Below, in pieces: positions 1 to 8,588 of a stretch of 64,000 nucleotides of DNA (position 1 is its first letter; the number at the start of each line of letters is the position of its first letter). Source of the DNA: Microcaldota archaeon (lineage in GTDB: Archaea; Micrarchaeota; Micrarchaeia; Anstonellales; Anstonellaceae); the NCBI GenBank assembly GCA_026414325.1, contig JAOAJF010000001.1, forward strand, positions 76,824 through 140,823, read 5' to 3'. The notes under the pieces were generated by a model. It was given only the letters and a program-made list of their open reading frames with translations, was not told the DNA's origin and searched no databases. The translations under genes and the position numbers were made by a program.

Positions 1-191
1 AACTTCTCTCTTACTCTTGAAATAGCCATTACTAGCGCAGCCTGTTGTACTTCTTTTCCAAGCTCTTTTTCAATAGGTTCTTTTAAGTATCTTGCTAATT
101 TATGATAAGAAATTATGTCTCTTTCTAAGCATTTTTTTAATGTTAAATTATTTTTAATATAATTTTCAACTAAATGAGAAATAGTTGGCAT
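1..191 (-). CDS. Partial HTH-like protein, paralogue of the 11787-12371 gene
   Basis: The first 63 residues of a protein that leaves the window at its left edge. The start is ATG at 189-191. The segment looks all-helical: V-E-x-Y near residue 8, then I-I-S-Y-H-x-L-A-R, then E-L-G-K, then A-x-x-M-A-I-x-R-V-x-E-K. The same spacing of landmarks occurs at the N-terminus of the minus-strand protein at 11787-12371, so the two appear to be paralogues. That segment would fit a winged-helix DNA-binding domain. The second protein carries an ACT-like C-terminal domain; whether this one does cannot be seen. It is divergent from pyrG, with 96 bp between the two starts. A regulatory role is inference. Confidence 0.65.
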   Translation of the reverse strand, partial: MPTISHLVENYIKNNLTLKKCLERDIISYHKLARYLKEPIEKELGKEVQQAALVMAISRVREK

Positions 192-254
192 ATTGTTATA
201 TTCATAACAAAAAGTTAAAAAGCTCATTGCTTTATTTTTTTTAACTTAGCTAAA

Positions 255-266
255 AATTAATATAAA
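255..266 (+). promoter_or_regulatory. TATA-like box of pyrG
   Basis: An A/T-only element (TAATATAAATTT) whose centre lies about 26 nt upstream of the pyrG ATG at 288. That is the usual TATA-to-start spacing for a leaderless archaeal mRNA, and there is no Shine-Dalgarno motif before this ATG. Motif and spacing only. Confidence 0.45.
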
Positions 267-287
267 TTTTTTCAATTATATATTTCC

Positions 288-1910
288 ATGCCAAAAAAGC
301 TTAGTAAAACTAAATATATTTTTATATTGGGTTCAATAATGTCTGGCTTAGGTAAGGGAATTCTTTCTTCTTCTATAGGAAAAATCTTACAAAGCTGCGA
401 TTTTAGCATCTGTCCAATAAAATTTGATGGCTATCTAAACGTAGATTGTGGTACTATGAACCCACTAAGGCATGGAGAAGTGTTTGTACTCGAGGATGGT
501 ACTGAATGTGATATGGACCTTGGAACTTATGAAAGATTTTTAAACATCTCTCTAAATTCTCAAAATTCAATAACTGGTGGAAAATTATTTAAAAAAATAA
601 TTGAAAAAGAGAGGGCTGGGGGCTATCTTGGAAAAGATGTGCAATTTGTCCCACATCTAACAAACGAAATTAAAAGTTGGATAAAAAAAGCAGCTGAAGA
701 TTTTTCTGCAGATTTCTGCCTTGTAGAAGTTGGTGGAACTGTTGGTGATTTAGAAAATGGCTATTTTATAGAAGCAGCAAGGCAATTAGCTCAAGAACAA
801 AAAGGAGATGTTCTTTTTATTCAATTAACCTATATTCCATTTTTATCTTCCGGAGAGGCAAAAACAAAACCAACTCAGCATTCAAACAGGCTTATCACCT
901 CTTTAGGGGTTCATCCAGAAATAATTATTTGTAGAACAGAAGAAAAACTAAACAAAGAAGCAAAAGAAAAAATCTCGCTTTATTGTAATGTTGAGCCAGA
1001 TTGTATTTTCGAAGACCCCAAATTAGAATATTTGTACGAACTTCCTTTAGTATTAGAAAAGCAAGGCTTTAGCTCAATACTATTAAAAAAATTTAATTTA
1101 GAGCCAGTTCAACCAAAATTAGATAATTGGAAAAAAATTTTAGATAGATTAGCAAATCCAACCCAGACTGTAGATGTTGCAATAACAGGAAAGTACACTG
1201 CTGTGGTTGATGCTTATGCTTCAATTAAAGAAGCCTTGGTTCATGCTTCTGCAAAACTAGGAATAAAAACAAAAGTAGATTTTGTTGACACTGAAGGCTT
1301 AGAAAATAACAAAGACCCAAATCAATTGCTACAAAAATATAATGGAATTATTGTTCCAGGGGGTTTTGGCTCAAGAGGTGTGGAGGGAAAAATAAAAAGT
1401 ATAGAGTGGGCAAGAATAAATTCAATTCCATTTTTAGGATTATGTTTTGGTATGCAGCTTATGGTAATTGAATATGCAAGAAATGTGGCTGGTTTAAAAA
1501 ATGCAAATTCTACAGAAGTTGATCCAAACACTCCTCATCCAGTTGTTGATCTTTTGCCTTCTCAGAAAAAAATTACGCAAAAAGGAGGAACGATGCGTTT
1601 GGGTAGTTGGGAATGTATTCTAAAGAAAGGAACTAAAGCAGCTTTAGCCTACTCTAAAGAAAGAGTATTTGAAAGACATCGCCATCGCTATGAGGTAAAC
1701 AATGCTTATACTGAGATTTTAGAAAAGGCAGGTCTGATTTTTTCAGGCACTTCTGCTGATGGAACGATTATGGAGATGGCTGAATGGCCTACTGGTTGGG
1801 GTGTTGCGACTCAGGCTCATGCAGAATTCACTTCAAGACTAGAGCAGCCTTCAGCTTTATTTGTAGCCTTTTTAGAAGAATGTTTAAAAAATAAAAAAGC
1901 AAAAAGCTAA
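288..1910 (+). CDS. pyrG: CTP synthase
   Basis: Amidates UTP to CTP using glutamine and ATP, the last step of pyrimidine nucleotide synthesis. At 540 residues it has the usual two-domain length. The N-terminal synthetase domain carries the P-loop-like G-S-I-M-S-G-L-G-K-G near residue 17 and the conserved YLNVDCGTMNP and HGEVFVLEDG stretches. The C-terminal class I glutaminase domain (about 295-535) has the PGGFG oxyanion loop, the nucleophile Cys386 in GLCFGMQ, and the His and Glu of the triad in QAHAEF. The first glycine loop reads GSIMSGLGKG rather than the common GGVVSxLGKG, a mild variation. pyrE and pyrF lie at 48-49.7 kb. Confidence 0.97.
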   Translation: MPKKLSKTKYIFILGSIMSGLGKGILSSSIGKILQSCDFSICPIKFDGYLNVDCGTMNPLRHGEVFVLEDGTECDMDLGTYERFLNISLNSQNSITGGKLFKKIIEKERAGGYLGKDVQFVPHLTNEIKSWIKKAAEDFSADFCLVEVGGTVGDLENGYFIEAARQLAQEQKGDVLFIQLTYIPFLSSGEAKTKPTQHSNRLITSLGVHPEIIICRTEEKLNKEAKEKISLYCNVEPDCIFEDPKLEYLYELPLVLEKQGFSSILLKKFNLEPVQPKLDNWKKILDRLANPTQTVDVAITGKYTAVVDAYASIKEALVHASAKLGIKTKVDFVDTEGLENNKDPNQLLQKYNGIIVPGGFGSRGVEGKIKSIEWARINSIPFLGLCFGMQLMVIEYARNVAGLKNANSTEVDPNTPHPVVDLLPSQKKITQKGGTMRLGSWECILKKGTKAALAYSKERVFERHRHRYEVNNAYTEILEKAGLIFSGTSADGTIMEMAEWPTGWGVATQAHAEFTSRLEQPSALFVAFLEECLKNKKAKS

Positions 1911-1952
1911 TTTTTAAATATTTTCCTTGCTTGTTTATTTGTAGGTGATCCT

Positions 1953-2651
1953 TTGCGCAAGCTAAAAAGAAAGCAACTAAAAGAGCAATATTTACAAAAA
2001 AACTATTTTAAAAATATTTTACCAAAAATTTCAAGAAAAGTAGAAAAAAACATAAAGAAAATAGAAGAAGATATCGATCAATTAAAAGCTAAGGGCGATG
2101 AAAACATTAAAAAAACATTGAAAGCATTAAAAAAAGCCTCAAAAATCTTGCAGCAAGCAAAAAAATCAAAAATATCCCCATTTTTTATTTCCCCTGATCT
2201 TGCACTAAAAAACTTTTCTATTTCTCAGGAAGTTAGCAAAAAATTAGAAGAAAGTTTACAACAAAAAATAGAACTAAAAAAAGAAATAGAAAGTGGTTTG
2301 ATTGATTCTCCAATTCCAAAAAGAGTTTCGCTATTAGAACGAATAAAACGAGCAGTGTTTTTAATTATTAGAAGAATTGCTGCCCTTCTTAATTTACTTC
2401 AACGCTCAAATGTACCTCTAACTCAAACAGGAAGAAAAGCTTTAGAGCAGCTTAGAGACTTATACAATCTTCTACTTTTAGAATTTTATGATGAAGAAAG
2501 CTTAGCTGCTTTAAAAATAGCCTATGGAGAAGCATGCTTTTATATAACTGAAGCTTCAAGGCAGTATTACAAAAAACACAAAGGAAAAGGACGAGAAAAT
2601 TATCAGGAATACTTTGATAGGTTTGTAAAATCAATCAATTCCATTCAATAA
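1953..2651 (+). CDS. Lysine-rich coiled-coil protein, unknown function
   Basis: I do not recognise a family. Residues about 1-75 are very Lys-rich and of heptad-like helical character. A second helical stretch follows at about 85-110, then a hydrophobic helix around 130-150 (FLIIRRIAALLNLL) that could be amphipathic or a weak membrane segment, and a final helical block of about 60 residues. The start is TTG at 1953, chosen because AGGTGATC lies at 1943-1950. The gene sits just upstream of three membrane-protein genes (2721-4520) and may belong with them, although 69 bp and a TATA-like stretch separate them. Confidence 0.75.
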   Translation: MRKLKRKQLKEQYLQKNYFKNILPKISRKVEKNIKKIEEDIDQLKAKGDENIKKTLKALKKASKILQQAKKSKISPFFISPDLALKNFSISQEVSKKLEESLQQKIELKKEIESGLIDSPIPKRVSLLERIKRAVFLIIRRIAALLNLLQRSNVPLTQTGRKALEQLRDLYNLLLLEFYDEESLAALKIAYGEACFYITEASRQYYKKHKGKGRENYQEYFDRFVKSINSIQ

Positions 2652-2720
2652 ATAAAACAGCCAACTTGGGCCTAAAGAGAAAATTTTTAAATTTCTTTCT
2701 TTTTATTTTTATGTGGTTAT

Positions 2721-3227
2721 ATGCCAGGCTCAATTTTTAAAAATATAAAAAACAACTTTTTGAGAACTCTGCTAGAAGTTTTAGTAAGTGCAATTCCTGG
2801 AACGATTATTCTAAGCTTTTTTATTTTTCTTATAGGTCTGCTTAACATATTTTTTAATCTTTCTGAAGCAAATGATATAACCATATTTTTTTATTTTCCA
2901 GTTGTTTGTATTCTCCCTCTAATCATTGGGATTTTAGCCCCACTAATCTTAGAAAAAGTACAAGGAACTGAAACTATTAATCTAAAACTTTCTTTTTTGG
3001 TCTCATTTATCTCTTCATTTGTTGGCTCGACTGTTTCCTCCTTTATTTTAATGGTGATTGGCTTTGGGTTTGGCTCCTTTAAACCATTTGGTTTTGCTCC
3101 AGAAAATTTTCTTCCTTCTCCATTTGGTTTAATTGTTGGTAGTTTTATTTTGGTTTTTAGCTCAGTTTTTCTTTCTTTATTAGGTACTGCTATTTACATA
3201 ACACTCTTGAAAAAATTAGAAGGCTAA
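2721..3227 (+). CDS. Small polytopic membrane protein
   Basis: 168 residues with about four hydrophobic segments (roughly 20-47, 55-77, 89-113 and 135-163) and short polar loops, two of them rich in Gly, Phe and Pro. No family recognised. It is followed after one base by the gene at 3229/3238, and the next gene also encodes a membrane protein, so the three probably form one transcription unit. In context it could be an accessory subunit of a membrane complex; this is inference only. Confidence 0.75.
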   Translation: MPGSIFKNIKNNFLRTLLEVLVSAIPGTIILSFFIFLIGLLNIFFNLSEANDITIFFYFPVVCILPLIIGILAPLILEKVQGTETINLKLSFLVSFISSFVGSTVSSFILMVIGFGFGSFKPFGFAPENFLPSPFGLIVGSFILVFSSVFLSLLGTAIYITLLKKLEG

Positions 3228-3237
3228 AGTGGGATTT

Positions 3238-3483
3238 ATGGCACAAATTTTAGATATTGTAGGGGAAATAAAAAATACCTTGATTCAATTAGGTCCAAAC
3301 ATAGCAATAATTTTAATAGTTCTTTCAGGTATTGTCTTTGGTCTATCTTATATCCAACCAGCTTCTCAAAGAGGGCAGCTGCAATCAGTAGCAATTGGGC
3401 TGTTTGTTGGAGGAGTGATTATTGCAGCTCTCACTGCAGCAGCAGAAGCAATTGCTGGAACTTCAGCAAAACTTTTACTCTAA
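3238..3483 (+). CDS. Two-TM protein, VirB2/TrbC-like
   Basis: 81 residues. After an amphipathic N-terminus come two hydrophobic segments joined by a short polar turn (Q-P-A-S-Q-R-G-Q-L-Q), followed by a small Ala-rich tail. Size, hairpin topology and the polar loop resemble the TrbC/VirB2 pilin or pore family of conjugation systems, and many archaea have such small paired-helix proteins beside VirB6-like proteins. The similarity is one of architecture, not a decisive motif. ATG at 3238 is preferred over the GTG at 3229 because only 3238 leaves a normal gap to the preceding stop. It sits between two other membrane-protein genes. Confidence 0.6.
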   Translation: MAQILDIVGEIKNTLIQLGPNIAIILIVLSGIVFGLSYIQPASQRGQLQSVAIGLFVGGVIIAALTAAAEAIAGTSAKLLL

Positions 3484-3515
3484 AAGCAAATAAAAATTAA
3501 TTTAATTTGGTATAT

Positions 3516-4520
3516 ATGAATCAAATCCTAGTTCCTGGCCAAAACCTTATAGATCCGGCTTATCAGCTAGGACTATATCTAGTAGCAATTTCAATTATTT
3601 TAGCTGGTTTTATTTTAGGTATAGGAAAAGCCCTAGGCTCTAGAAAAATGCAAAGCTGGGGCATAGAAGAACTTACTCAAGCAATAATAAACGCAGCATT
3701 GTTGGGCGCATTAGTTTCCATCTCTGTAGTTTTATCTCAGCTAGCTGATAGTCTGGTTGGTACTCAGCCAGCATTTGAAAATTGTTCTTATCCAAATTTT
3801 CCATTGTTTATTCAAACAACACTCTGTGCTCAGGACAATATTTTATCAATCATTTATCAGTCTGTTTCTAAGTTAACTTTGGCTTCTTATCAGCTTGGCT
3901 CTTTAAGTACATTAACAATAAAGTTTAATGTTGTTGATTCTCTTCCACTTTTTTCTCTTCGTTATATTTCTGAAAATTTTGCTTTAGTAGCAAAAGATTT
4001 TTTAAGCTGTGCAACAATACTTGAAACACAAAAACAATTTTTGTTTTTTATAGCCTCTAGTGGATTTTCTATTTTTCTTCCAATCGGACTTCTTTTAAGA
4101 ATGTTTTTTATGACAAGAAAAGTTGGTGGAGCAATACTAGCTGGAGCAATCGGTTTTTATATTTTTTATCCATTGTTCTTACTTTCTTTAACTTTAAACG
4201 AAAAAAATATAGAGAATGTTTTTAGCAGCTTTTCAAAAGAAATAGATTCACTTATTTTATCCTCCTCTCCATTTCCACAAGTAGATTGGAACAAAGAGCA
4301 AGAGGTTCTAAATCTTTTTTTCAATTCTTTAGGTTCAAATCCTACTCTGGCATCTAAAACATCCTCAGTTCTAAGCCTCTCGAGCCAATTTTTAGGTATT
4401 ATTCAGCTTCATAGCTATATTTTTGTATTAGTTAACATCAGCTGCAGCTTAATTTTTATTTATCAGCTTGCTTCTGTTCTTGGTTCAGAGTTAAATTTAC
4501 AGCTTTTTGAAAATTTATAA
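3516..4520 (+). CDS. Polytopic membrane protein, possibly VirB6/TrbL-like
   Basis: 334 residues. Hydrophobic segments lie near residues 15-40, 58-80, 172-197, 203-232 and 300-325. A conserved-looking cytoplasmic loop with G-S-R-K-M-Q-S-W-G-I-E-E-L follows the first helix. A long extracellular-type loop (about 82-160) contains three Cys. The layout, and the position right after a VirB2/TrbC-like gene, recall VirB6/TrbL membrane subunits of type IV secretion-like machines. No ATPase of VirB4 type is present in the window, so this is a hypothesis. ATG at 3516 is taken rather than TTG at 3507; there is no Shine-Dalgarno motif and an A/T-only stretch lies upstream, as for a leaderless message. Confidence 0.6.
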   Translation: MNQILVPGQNLIDPAYQLGLYLVAISIILAGFILGIGKALGSRKMQSWGIEELTQAIINAALLGALVSISVVLSQLADSLVGTQPAFENCSYPNFPLFIQTTLCAQDNILSIIYQSVSKLTLASYQLGSLSTLTIKFNVVDSLPLFSLRYISENFALVAKDFLSCATILETQKQFLFFIASSGFSIFLPIGLLLRMFFMTRKVGGAILAGAIGFYIFYPLFLLSLTLNEKNIENVFSSFSKEIDSLILSSSPFPQVDWNKEQEVLNLFFNSLGSNPTLASKTSSVLSLSSQFLGIIQLHSYIFVLVNISCSLIFIYQLASVLGSELNLQLFENL

Positions 4521-4529
4521 AGTGAGTTT

Positions 4530-5357
4530 ATGATAAGATTTGGCCCTGCTGGAGTTCCGCTTTCCTCACCTTCTCCTTCAACAAAAGACGGAATAATTAC
4601 TTGTGCAAAATTAGGGCTTAAAGCAATGGAAGTAGAGTTTGTTCATGGAGTGAAAATCCAGCTTTCAGCAGCAAAAGAATGCTATAGCATTGCAAGAGAT
4701 TTAGATATAAAACTCTCTATTCATGCTCCTTATTATATAAATCTCTGCTCACCAAAGCAGTATGTATTAAAAAATTCTTTTAGGCATATCTCTCAATCAA
4801 TAGAAGTTGGTCATTATCTTAAAGCAAAACCAATAGTTATACACAGTGGGTTTTATCTAAACCAAAGTTCAGAGACTTGCACCAAATTAATAAAACAACA
4901 ATATAAAAATTTGATAGATTATGCAAAAAACAATAATTTTGAGTTTTTATTAGGCCCAGAACTTACTGGAAAGAATTCAGCTTATGGGACTTTAGAAGAA
5001 TTAACAGAGTTGGCCTCATTTTTTGGCATTGAGCAATTAATTCCTGTTTTAGATTTTGCTCACTATCATGCTCGTATTTCAAGGCTAAAAACTAAAGACG
5101 ATTATAAAAAAATTTTAGATTTTTGTGAAAAAAAATTAGGCCAAGAATTTTCAAAAAACCTTCATATTCATTTTAGTGGAATTGAGTATAGTGATAAAGG
5201 AGAAAAAAAGCATCTACCAGTTTCTTCTAATTCACCTCCCTATAAACCCTTATTAGAAGTTTTAAAAGAGGGAGGCTATGGTGGAGTTGTAATTTGTGAA
5301 TCCCCTCTTTTAGAAAAAGATGCTCTTATTTTACAAAAACAATATGAAAAAATTTAG
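4530..5357 (+). CDS. nfo: Endonuclease IV-like AP endonuclease (xylose isomerase-like TIM barrel)
   Basis: 275 residues. The fold and motifs match endonuclease IV: I-H-A-P-Y near residue 67, a conserved I-H-S-G strand end near 112, G-P-E-L near 153, L-D-F-A-H-Y-H near 185, and H-I-H-F-S-G near 223, followed by the C-terminal C-E-S-P strand. These His, Glu and Asp residues are the zinc ligands that cut abasic sites 5' to the lesion in base excision repair. Proteins of this TIM-barrel family can have other substrates, so the repair role is a family-based inference. GTGAG lies just before the ATG. Nine bases separate it from the membrane-protein gene upstream. Confidence 0.85.
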   Translation: MIRFGPAGVPLSSPSPSTKDGIITCAKLGLKAMEVEFVHGVKIQLSAAKECYSIARDLDIKLSIHAPYYINLCSPKQYVLKNSFRHISQSIEVGHYLKAKPIVIHSGFYLNQSSETCTKLIKQQYKNLIDYAKNNNFEFLLGPELTGKNSAYGTLEELTELASFFGIEQLIPVLDFAHYHARISRLKTKDDYKKILDFCEKKLGQEFSKNLHIHFSGIEYSDKGEKKHLPVSSNSPPYKPLLEVLKEGGYGGVVICESPLLEKDALILQKQYEKI

Positions 5358-5358
5358 T

Positions 5359-6486
5359 TCAATTTTTTTCCTCCTTTTCTTCCTCTTCTGAGTGCAACTT
5401 TACTTTCCAGATTCTTGTTTTTCCTCCAGCAGCTGTGGTGCTATCTATAGAATAAATTAAACCTTCTTTTTCTAGCCTTTCTAGACGATTTCTAATTGTT
5501 CTCTGCTCAGAATCAGAAGCATTTAATTTTTCATAAATCTTTCCAGAGCTTATTCCCTCTTCTTGAGCTTCAACAATTATACCTAAAATTGTTTTGTCTA
5601 TCTCATCTAAGTACTCTATTTTTCTAGCAAGTGGAACTTTAGCATATTTCATAGACCTATCTCTTATCTTATAAACATGCTCTATTGTTATTTTTGAGCT
5701 ATTTTCTTCCTCAGCTTTTTTTGCACTCGCCCAAAGCAAATGTATTGCAAATCTTGCATCTCCACCAGCCTTTGATGCTATTGCTGCACAAAGACCAATA
5801 ATATCCTCATTATACGCTCCAGACCAGAGTGCAAGTTTTGCTCTCTCTTTTAATATATCTTTTAGCTGCAAGATATTATAAGGCTCAAATTTTATTGTAT
5901 TATGAATCAAAGAGGAAGCAATTCTACTATCAAGTTTAGAGGCAAAATTTTCCATATTCGTAATTCCTATTACTGTGGCTTTTAAGTTCATTGATTCCTT
6001 TGCTCTTGCTAAATCATATAAAATCGATTCTTCAGAATTTGCAATTAATCTATCTATCTCGTCCAAAACCACTATTAATACATTTTCGTTTTTTCTAATA
6101 ACTTCTGCTATTGTGGCTAGAAGCTCATCAGAAGCAAGTCCCCTTCTTGGACTCATGGAACCTAAATCTATTACTATTTTACTTAAAATTCCAAATTTGG
6201 TGTAATTTTCCCAACAGTTTATGTATATACAAACTGGTTTTGTACTTACCTCAGTCAGCTGCTTTAGAATATACTTAATTGTAGTTGTTTTTCCAGTTCC
6301 AGGTTTTCCAATAAGAAGAATAGGGGCTGGTGTTTTTCCATATTCGGCATCTTTTAACATGTAGGCTATTTCTCTAATCTGGCTTTCTCGTCCTATAAGC
6401 TGTTCTGGTAAATAATCTGGCTTTAACACAGCCTCGTTTTTAAAAATACTTCTTCTACCGCTAAGCTCTTTAAATATATTTGCCAT
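5359..6486 (-). CDS. cdc6: Orc1/Cdc6 replication initiator (copy 1)
   Basis: 375 residues. An AAA+ ATPase domain holds Walker A GKPGTGKT at 60-67, Walker B with VVLDEIDRL near 137-146, and sensor 1 in ITN near 176. A C-terminal winged-helix region (about 290-365) contains a typical I-Y-E-K-L-N recognition segment. Such proteins bind origins and load MCM. A second, rather different copy lies at 10021-11268. I looked for origin recognition boxes in the short gaps beside both genes and saw none. The gene is convergent with the nfo-like gene, with one base between their stops. Confidence 0.95.
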   Translation of the reverse strand: MANIFKELSGRRSIFKNEAVLKPDYLPEQLIGRESQIREIAYMLKDAEYGKTPAPILLIGKPGTGKTTTIKYILKQLTEVSTKPVCIYINCWENYTKFGILSKIVIDLGSMSPRRGLASDELLATIAEVIRKNENVLIVVLDEIDRLIANSEESILYDLARAKESMNLKATVIGITNMENFASKLDSRIASSLIHNTIKFEPYNILQLKDILKERAKLALWSGAYNEDIIGLCAAIASKAGGDARFAIHLLWASAKKAEEENSSKITIEHVYKIRDRSMKYAKVPLARKIEYLDEIDKTILGIIVEAQEEGISSGKIYEKLNASDSEQRTIRNRLERLEKEGLIYSIDSTTAAGGKTRIWKVKLHSEEEEKEEKN

Positions 6487-6531
6487 AGTTTTATATCTTT
6501 CAAAAATATTATAACAATATGGGGTGAGTTT

Positions 6532-7089
6532 GTGGTGCTTTTAGAATCTGTTCAAAAACTTAAACCAGGAACAAAAGCTCCAGATTTTAAACTAAAGGCT
6601 ACAGATAATAAAATTTATTCTTTGGCTAATTTTGAAGGCTCAAAGGCTTTGGTTATAATCTTTATTTGCAATCACTGCCCATATGTAAAAGCAAAAATAG
6701 CTAAGATAGTTCAGCTTGCTCTAAAGTATAAAAATCAAGGTGTGCAATTTGTTTTAATAAATCCAAACAACAATCCAAATTATCCTGAAGACTCATTTGA
6801 AAACATGGTGAAATTTGCAAAAGAAAACAAAATTTTCTTCCCTTATTTATTTGATGAAACCCAAGAGGTAGCTAAATCCTATGGTGCAGTGTGCACACCC
6901 GATCCATTTGTTTTTGACTCTTCTTTTAAATTAGTCTATCATGGAAGAATTGATGATGCACATTATCCATCGGCACAAAACCCAACTTCAGAAGATTTAG
7001 AAGAAGCAATTTTAGCTACAATAGAAGGAAAAAAATTAAACAAAAAATTTCTTCCTTCCAGAGGCTGTTCAATAAAATGGAGGGAATAA
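6532..7089 (+). CDS. Thioredoxin-fold (AhpC/TSA-like) redox protein
   Basis: 185 residues with the start of the AhpC/TSA-type thioredoxin fold (P-G-T-K-A-P-D-F-K-L), followed by C-N-H-C-P-Y-V-K-A near residue 43. The C-x-x-C at the active-site helix and the long form with a P-T/T-P-D-P-F loop are typical of the uncharacterised thioredoxin family whose members begin with NHCPYVKA. It probably reduces disulfides or peroxides in the cytoplasm; there is no signal sequence. The start is GTG at 6532 (or the adjacent GTG at 6535), supported by GGGGTGAG at 6521-6528. The next gene starts one base after its stop, so they are likely co-transcribed. Confidence 0.85.
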   Translation: MVLLESVQKLKPGTKAPDFKLKATDNKIYSLANFEGSKALVIIFICNHCPYVKAKIAKIVQLALKYKNQGVQFVLINPNNNPNYPEDSFENMVKFAKENKIFFPYLFDETQEVAKSYGAVCTPDPFVFDSSFKLVYHGRIDDAHYPSAQNPTSEDLEEAILATIEGKKLNKKFLPSRGCSIKWRE

Positions 7090-7090
7090 A

Positions 7091-7864
7091 ATGGAGCTTT
7101 TTTTTCTTGGCACAAACGGCTGGTACTCTACAAAGACAGGGAATACTTCTTGTATTTTACTAAAAACCCCAGATCGTTATATTGTACTCGATGCAGGGGA
7201 TGGAATCTATAAACTCGATGAATTTATAACAAATAACAACCCAATAGATATTTTTTTGTCGCATTTTCATCTGGATCATATTTATGGTTTTCACATCCAG
7301 CCAAAGTTTCATCTTAAAAACAAAATCACAATTTATGGTCAGAAAAACACTAAAAAAATACTTAAATTTTTTATAAACAAACCCTTCACCGCCCCAACAA
7401 AACTTTTAGAAAAAAAATTCGGCCTTTCTATTTCAATAAAAGAGTTGAAAGTAGGACAAAATTTTTTAGAAGGCTATAATGTAGTTGTTAGACCTTTAGT
7501 TCATGCAGATCCAACAATCGGCTTTAGATTTGTTTTAAATGAAAATAATAAAACAAAAATTGTCTCTTATTGTACTGATAGTGGGCCAACAAAAAACATA
7601 GTTTTTTTAGCAAAGAATGCAGATGTTCTAATAACAGAATGCTCTTTACTTGCAGAAGAAAAAATAAACCCTTTTTGGCCGCATTTAAATCCTCAAACAG
7701 CTGCCAAAATAGCTAAAGAAGCAAAAGTAAAAAAATTATTGCTTTCTCATTTTGCTGCTCATAAATACAAAACAAAGCTAGATAGACTAAAAGCACTAAA
7801 AACAGCAAAAAAAATTTTTCCAAACACTCTTGCAGCTTTTGATGGTCTACGTTTAAAATTCTAA
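7091..7864 (+). CDS. Metallo-beta-lactamase-fold hydrolase, RNase Z-like subgroup
   Basis: 257 residues. It shows the full metal site of the MBL fold: S-H-F-H-L-D-H near residue 57, a His in V-H-A-D-P near 141, an Asp in the C-T-D-S-G strand near 162 and a final His in L-S-H-F-A near 218. The Asp-containing CTDSG strand and the C-terminal layout are like RNase Z/phosphodiesterase members rather than glyoxalase II. A role in tRNA 3' processing is possible, but other phosphodiesterase activities fit equally well. It is tightly coupled to the thioredoxin-fold gene upstream. Confidence 0.85.
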   Translation: MELFFLGTNGWYSTKTGNTSCILLKTPDRYIVLDAGDGIYKLDEFITNNNPIDIFLSHFHLDHIYGFHIQPKFHLKNKITIYGQKNTKKILKFFINKPFTAPTKLLEKKFGLSISIKELKVGQNFLEGYNVVVRPLVHADPTIGFRFVLNENNKTKIVSYCTDSGPTKNIVFLAKNADVLITECSLLAEEKINPFWPHLNPQTAAKIAKEAKVKKLLLSHFAAHKYKTKLDRLKALKTAKKIFPNTLAAFDGLRLKF

Positions 7865-7908
7865 ATTATTTTTTATTTTTATATTTGCAAAACTCAATAT
7901 CTATTGTG

Positions 7909-7938
7909 CTTTTAAATCTTAAGCTACTAATATATATT
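7909..7938 (+). promoter_or_regulatory. Two candidate TATA boxes upstream of rpoE
   Basis: GCTTTTAAATC at 7909-7919 and TATATATT at 7931-7938 both have TATA character. The first would start transcription near 7940 and the second near 7960, giving a 20-40 nt leader that contains the GGTG motif at 7971. The same GCTTTTAAATC word appears before the candidate RNA at 35857. Confidence 0.4.
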
Positions 7939-7979
7939 ATGCTTTTTATTTTTGAAAAAACTGGTTTTAAGGTGTGTTG

Positions 7980-8576
7980 ATGTTTTATTTATTAAAAGTA
8001 GAAGATAGAGTAAGATTTCCTGCAAAAGACTTTGCAATGGAACTAAAACCAGCACTTCTAAACATTGTTAGAGAAAAATATGAGCGAACAGTAGACAAAG
8101 ACAACACAATAGTGCTTGCAGTATTTAATTTAGAGCCAATAAGCGATGGTTTGATTATTCCAGGTGATGATGCAGCTTATTATGATGTGCGCTTTGATGC
8201 TCTAGTCTATAGGCCACAAATAAATGAGGTGGTGGAAGGAGCAGTATCTGAAGCAGTAGAATTTGGGGTATTTGTAGGTATGGGACCAATTGAAGGATTA
8301 GTTCATCTTTCACAAATAACAAATGATTTTTTAACTTATAATAAAAAGGCAGGCGCATTTGTAGCTAAAGAATCAAAAAAATCATTAAGAAAAGGAGATA
8401 TTGTTTATGCTAAGATAACTACGATCTCTATGAAAGGGCCATTATCTGAAGCAAAAATTGGACTTACTATGAGGCCTTTAGGTTTAGGTAAATTTGAATG
8501 GATAGAAAAAGAATTAGAAAAGAAAGCAGAAAAAGAAGGGGAAAAGAAAGGAGAAAAAGAAAAAAAGAAAAAATAA
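7980..8576 (+). CDS. rpoE: RNA polymerase subunit E (Rpb7 homologue)
   Basis: About 198 residues. The N-terminal RNP-like domain begins F-Y-L-L-K-V-E-D-R-V-R. The S1 domain starts near residue 78 with V-V-E-G-A-V-S-E-A-V-E-F-G and ends in a short strand before M-R-P-L-G-L-G. It forms the polymerase stalk with RpoF (59742-60149 here) and binds nascent RNA. After about residue 178 there is a low-complexity Lys/Glu/Gly tail that is absent from compact family members. ATG at 7980 is chosen over GTG 7974 and TTG 7977 because GGTG at 7971-7974 lies five bases ahead. The Spt4-like gene and S26e follow in the same direction. Confidence 0.95.
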   Translation: MFYLLKVEDRVRFPAKDFAMELKPALLNIVREKYERTVDKDNTIVLAVFNLEPISDGLIIPGDDAAYYDVRFDALVYRPQINEVVEGAVSEAVEFGVFVGMGPIEGLVHLSQITNDFLTYNKKAGAFVAKESKKSLRKGDIVYAKITTISMKGPLSEAKIGLTMRPLGLGKFEWIEKELEKKAEKEGEKKGEKEKKKK

Positions 8577-8588
8577 GTAGGGATAGTT

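Noticed and set aside
6487..6531. A replication origin beside the first cdc6
   Set aside because: The gap is only 45 bp and holds no recognisable origin box repeats; nor does the gap 11269-11376 beyond the dyad described.
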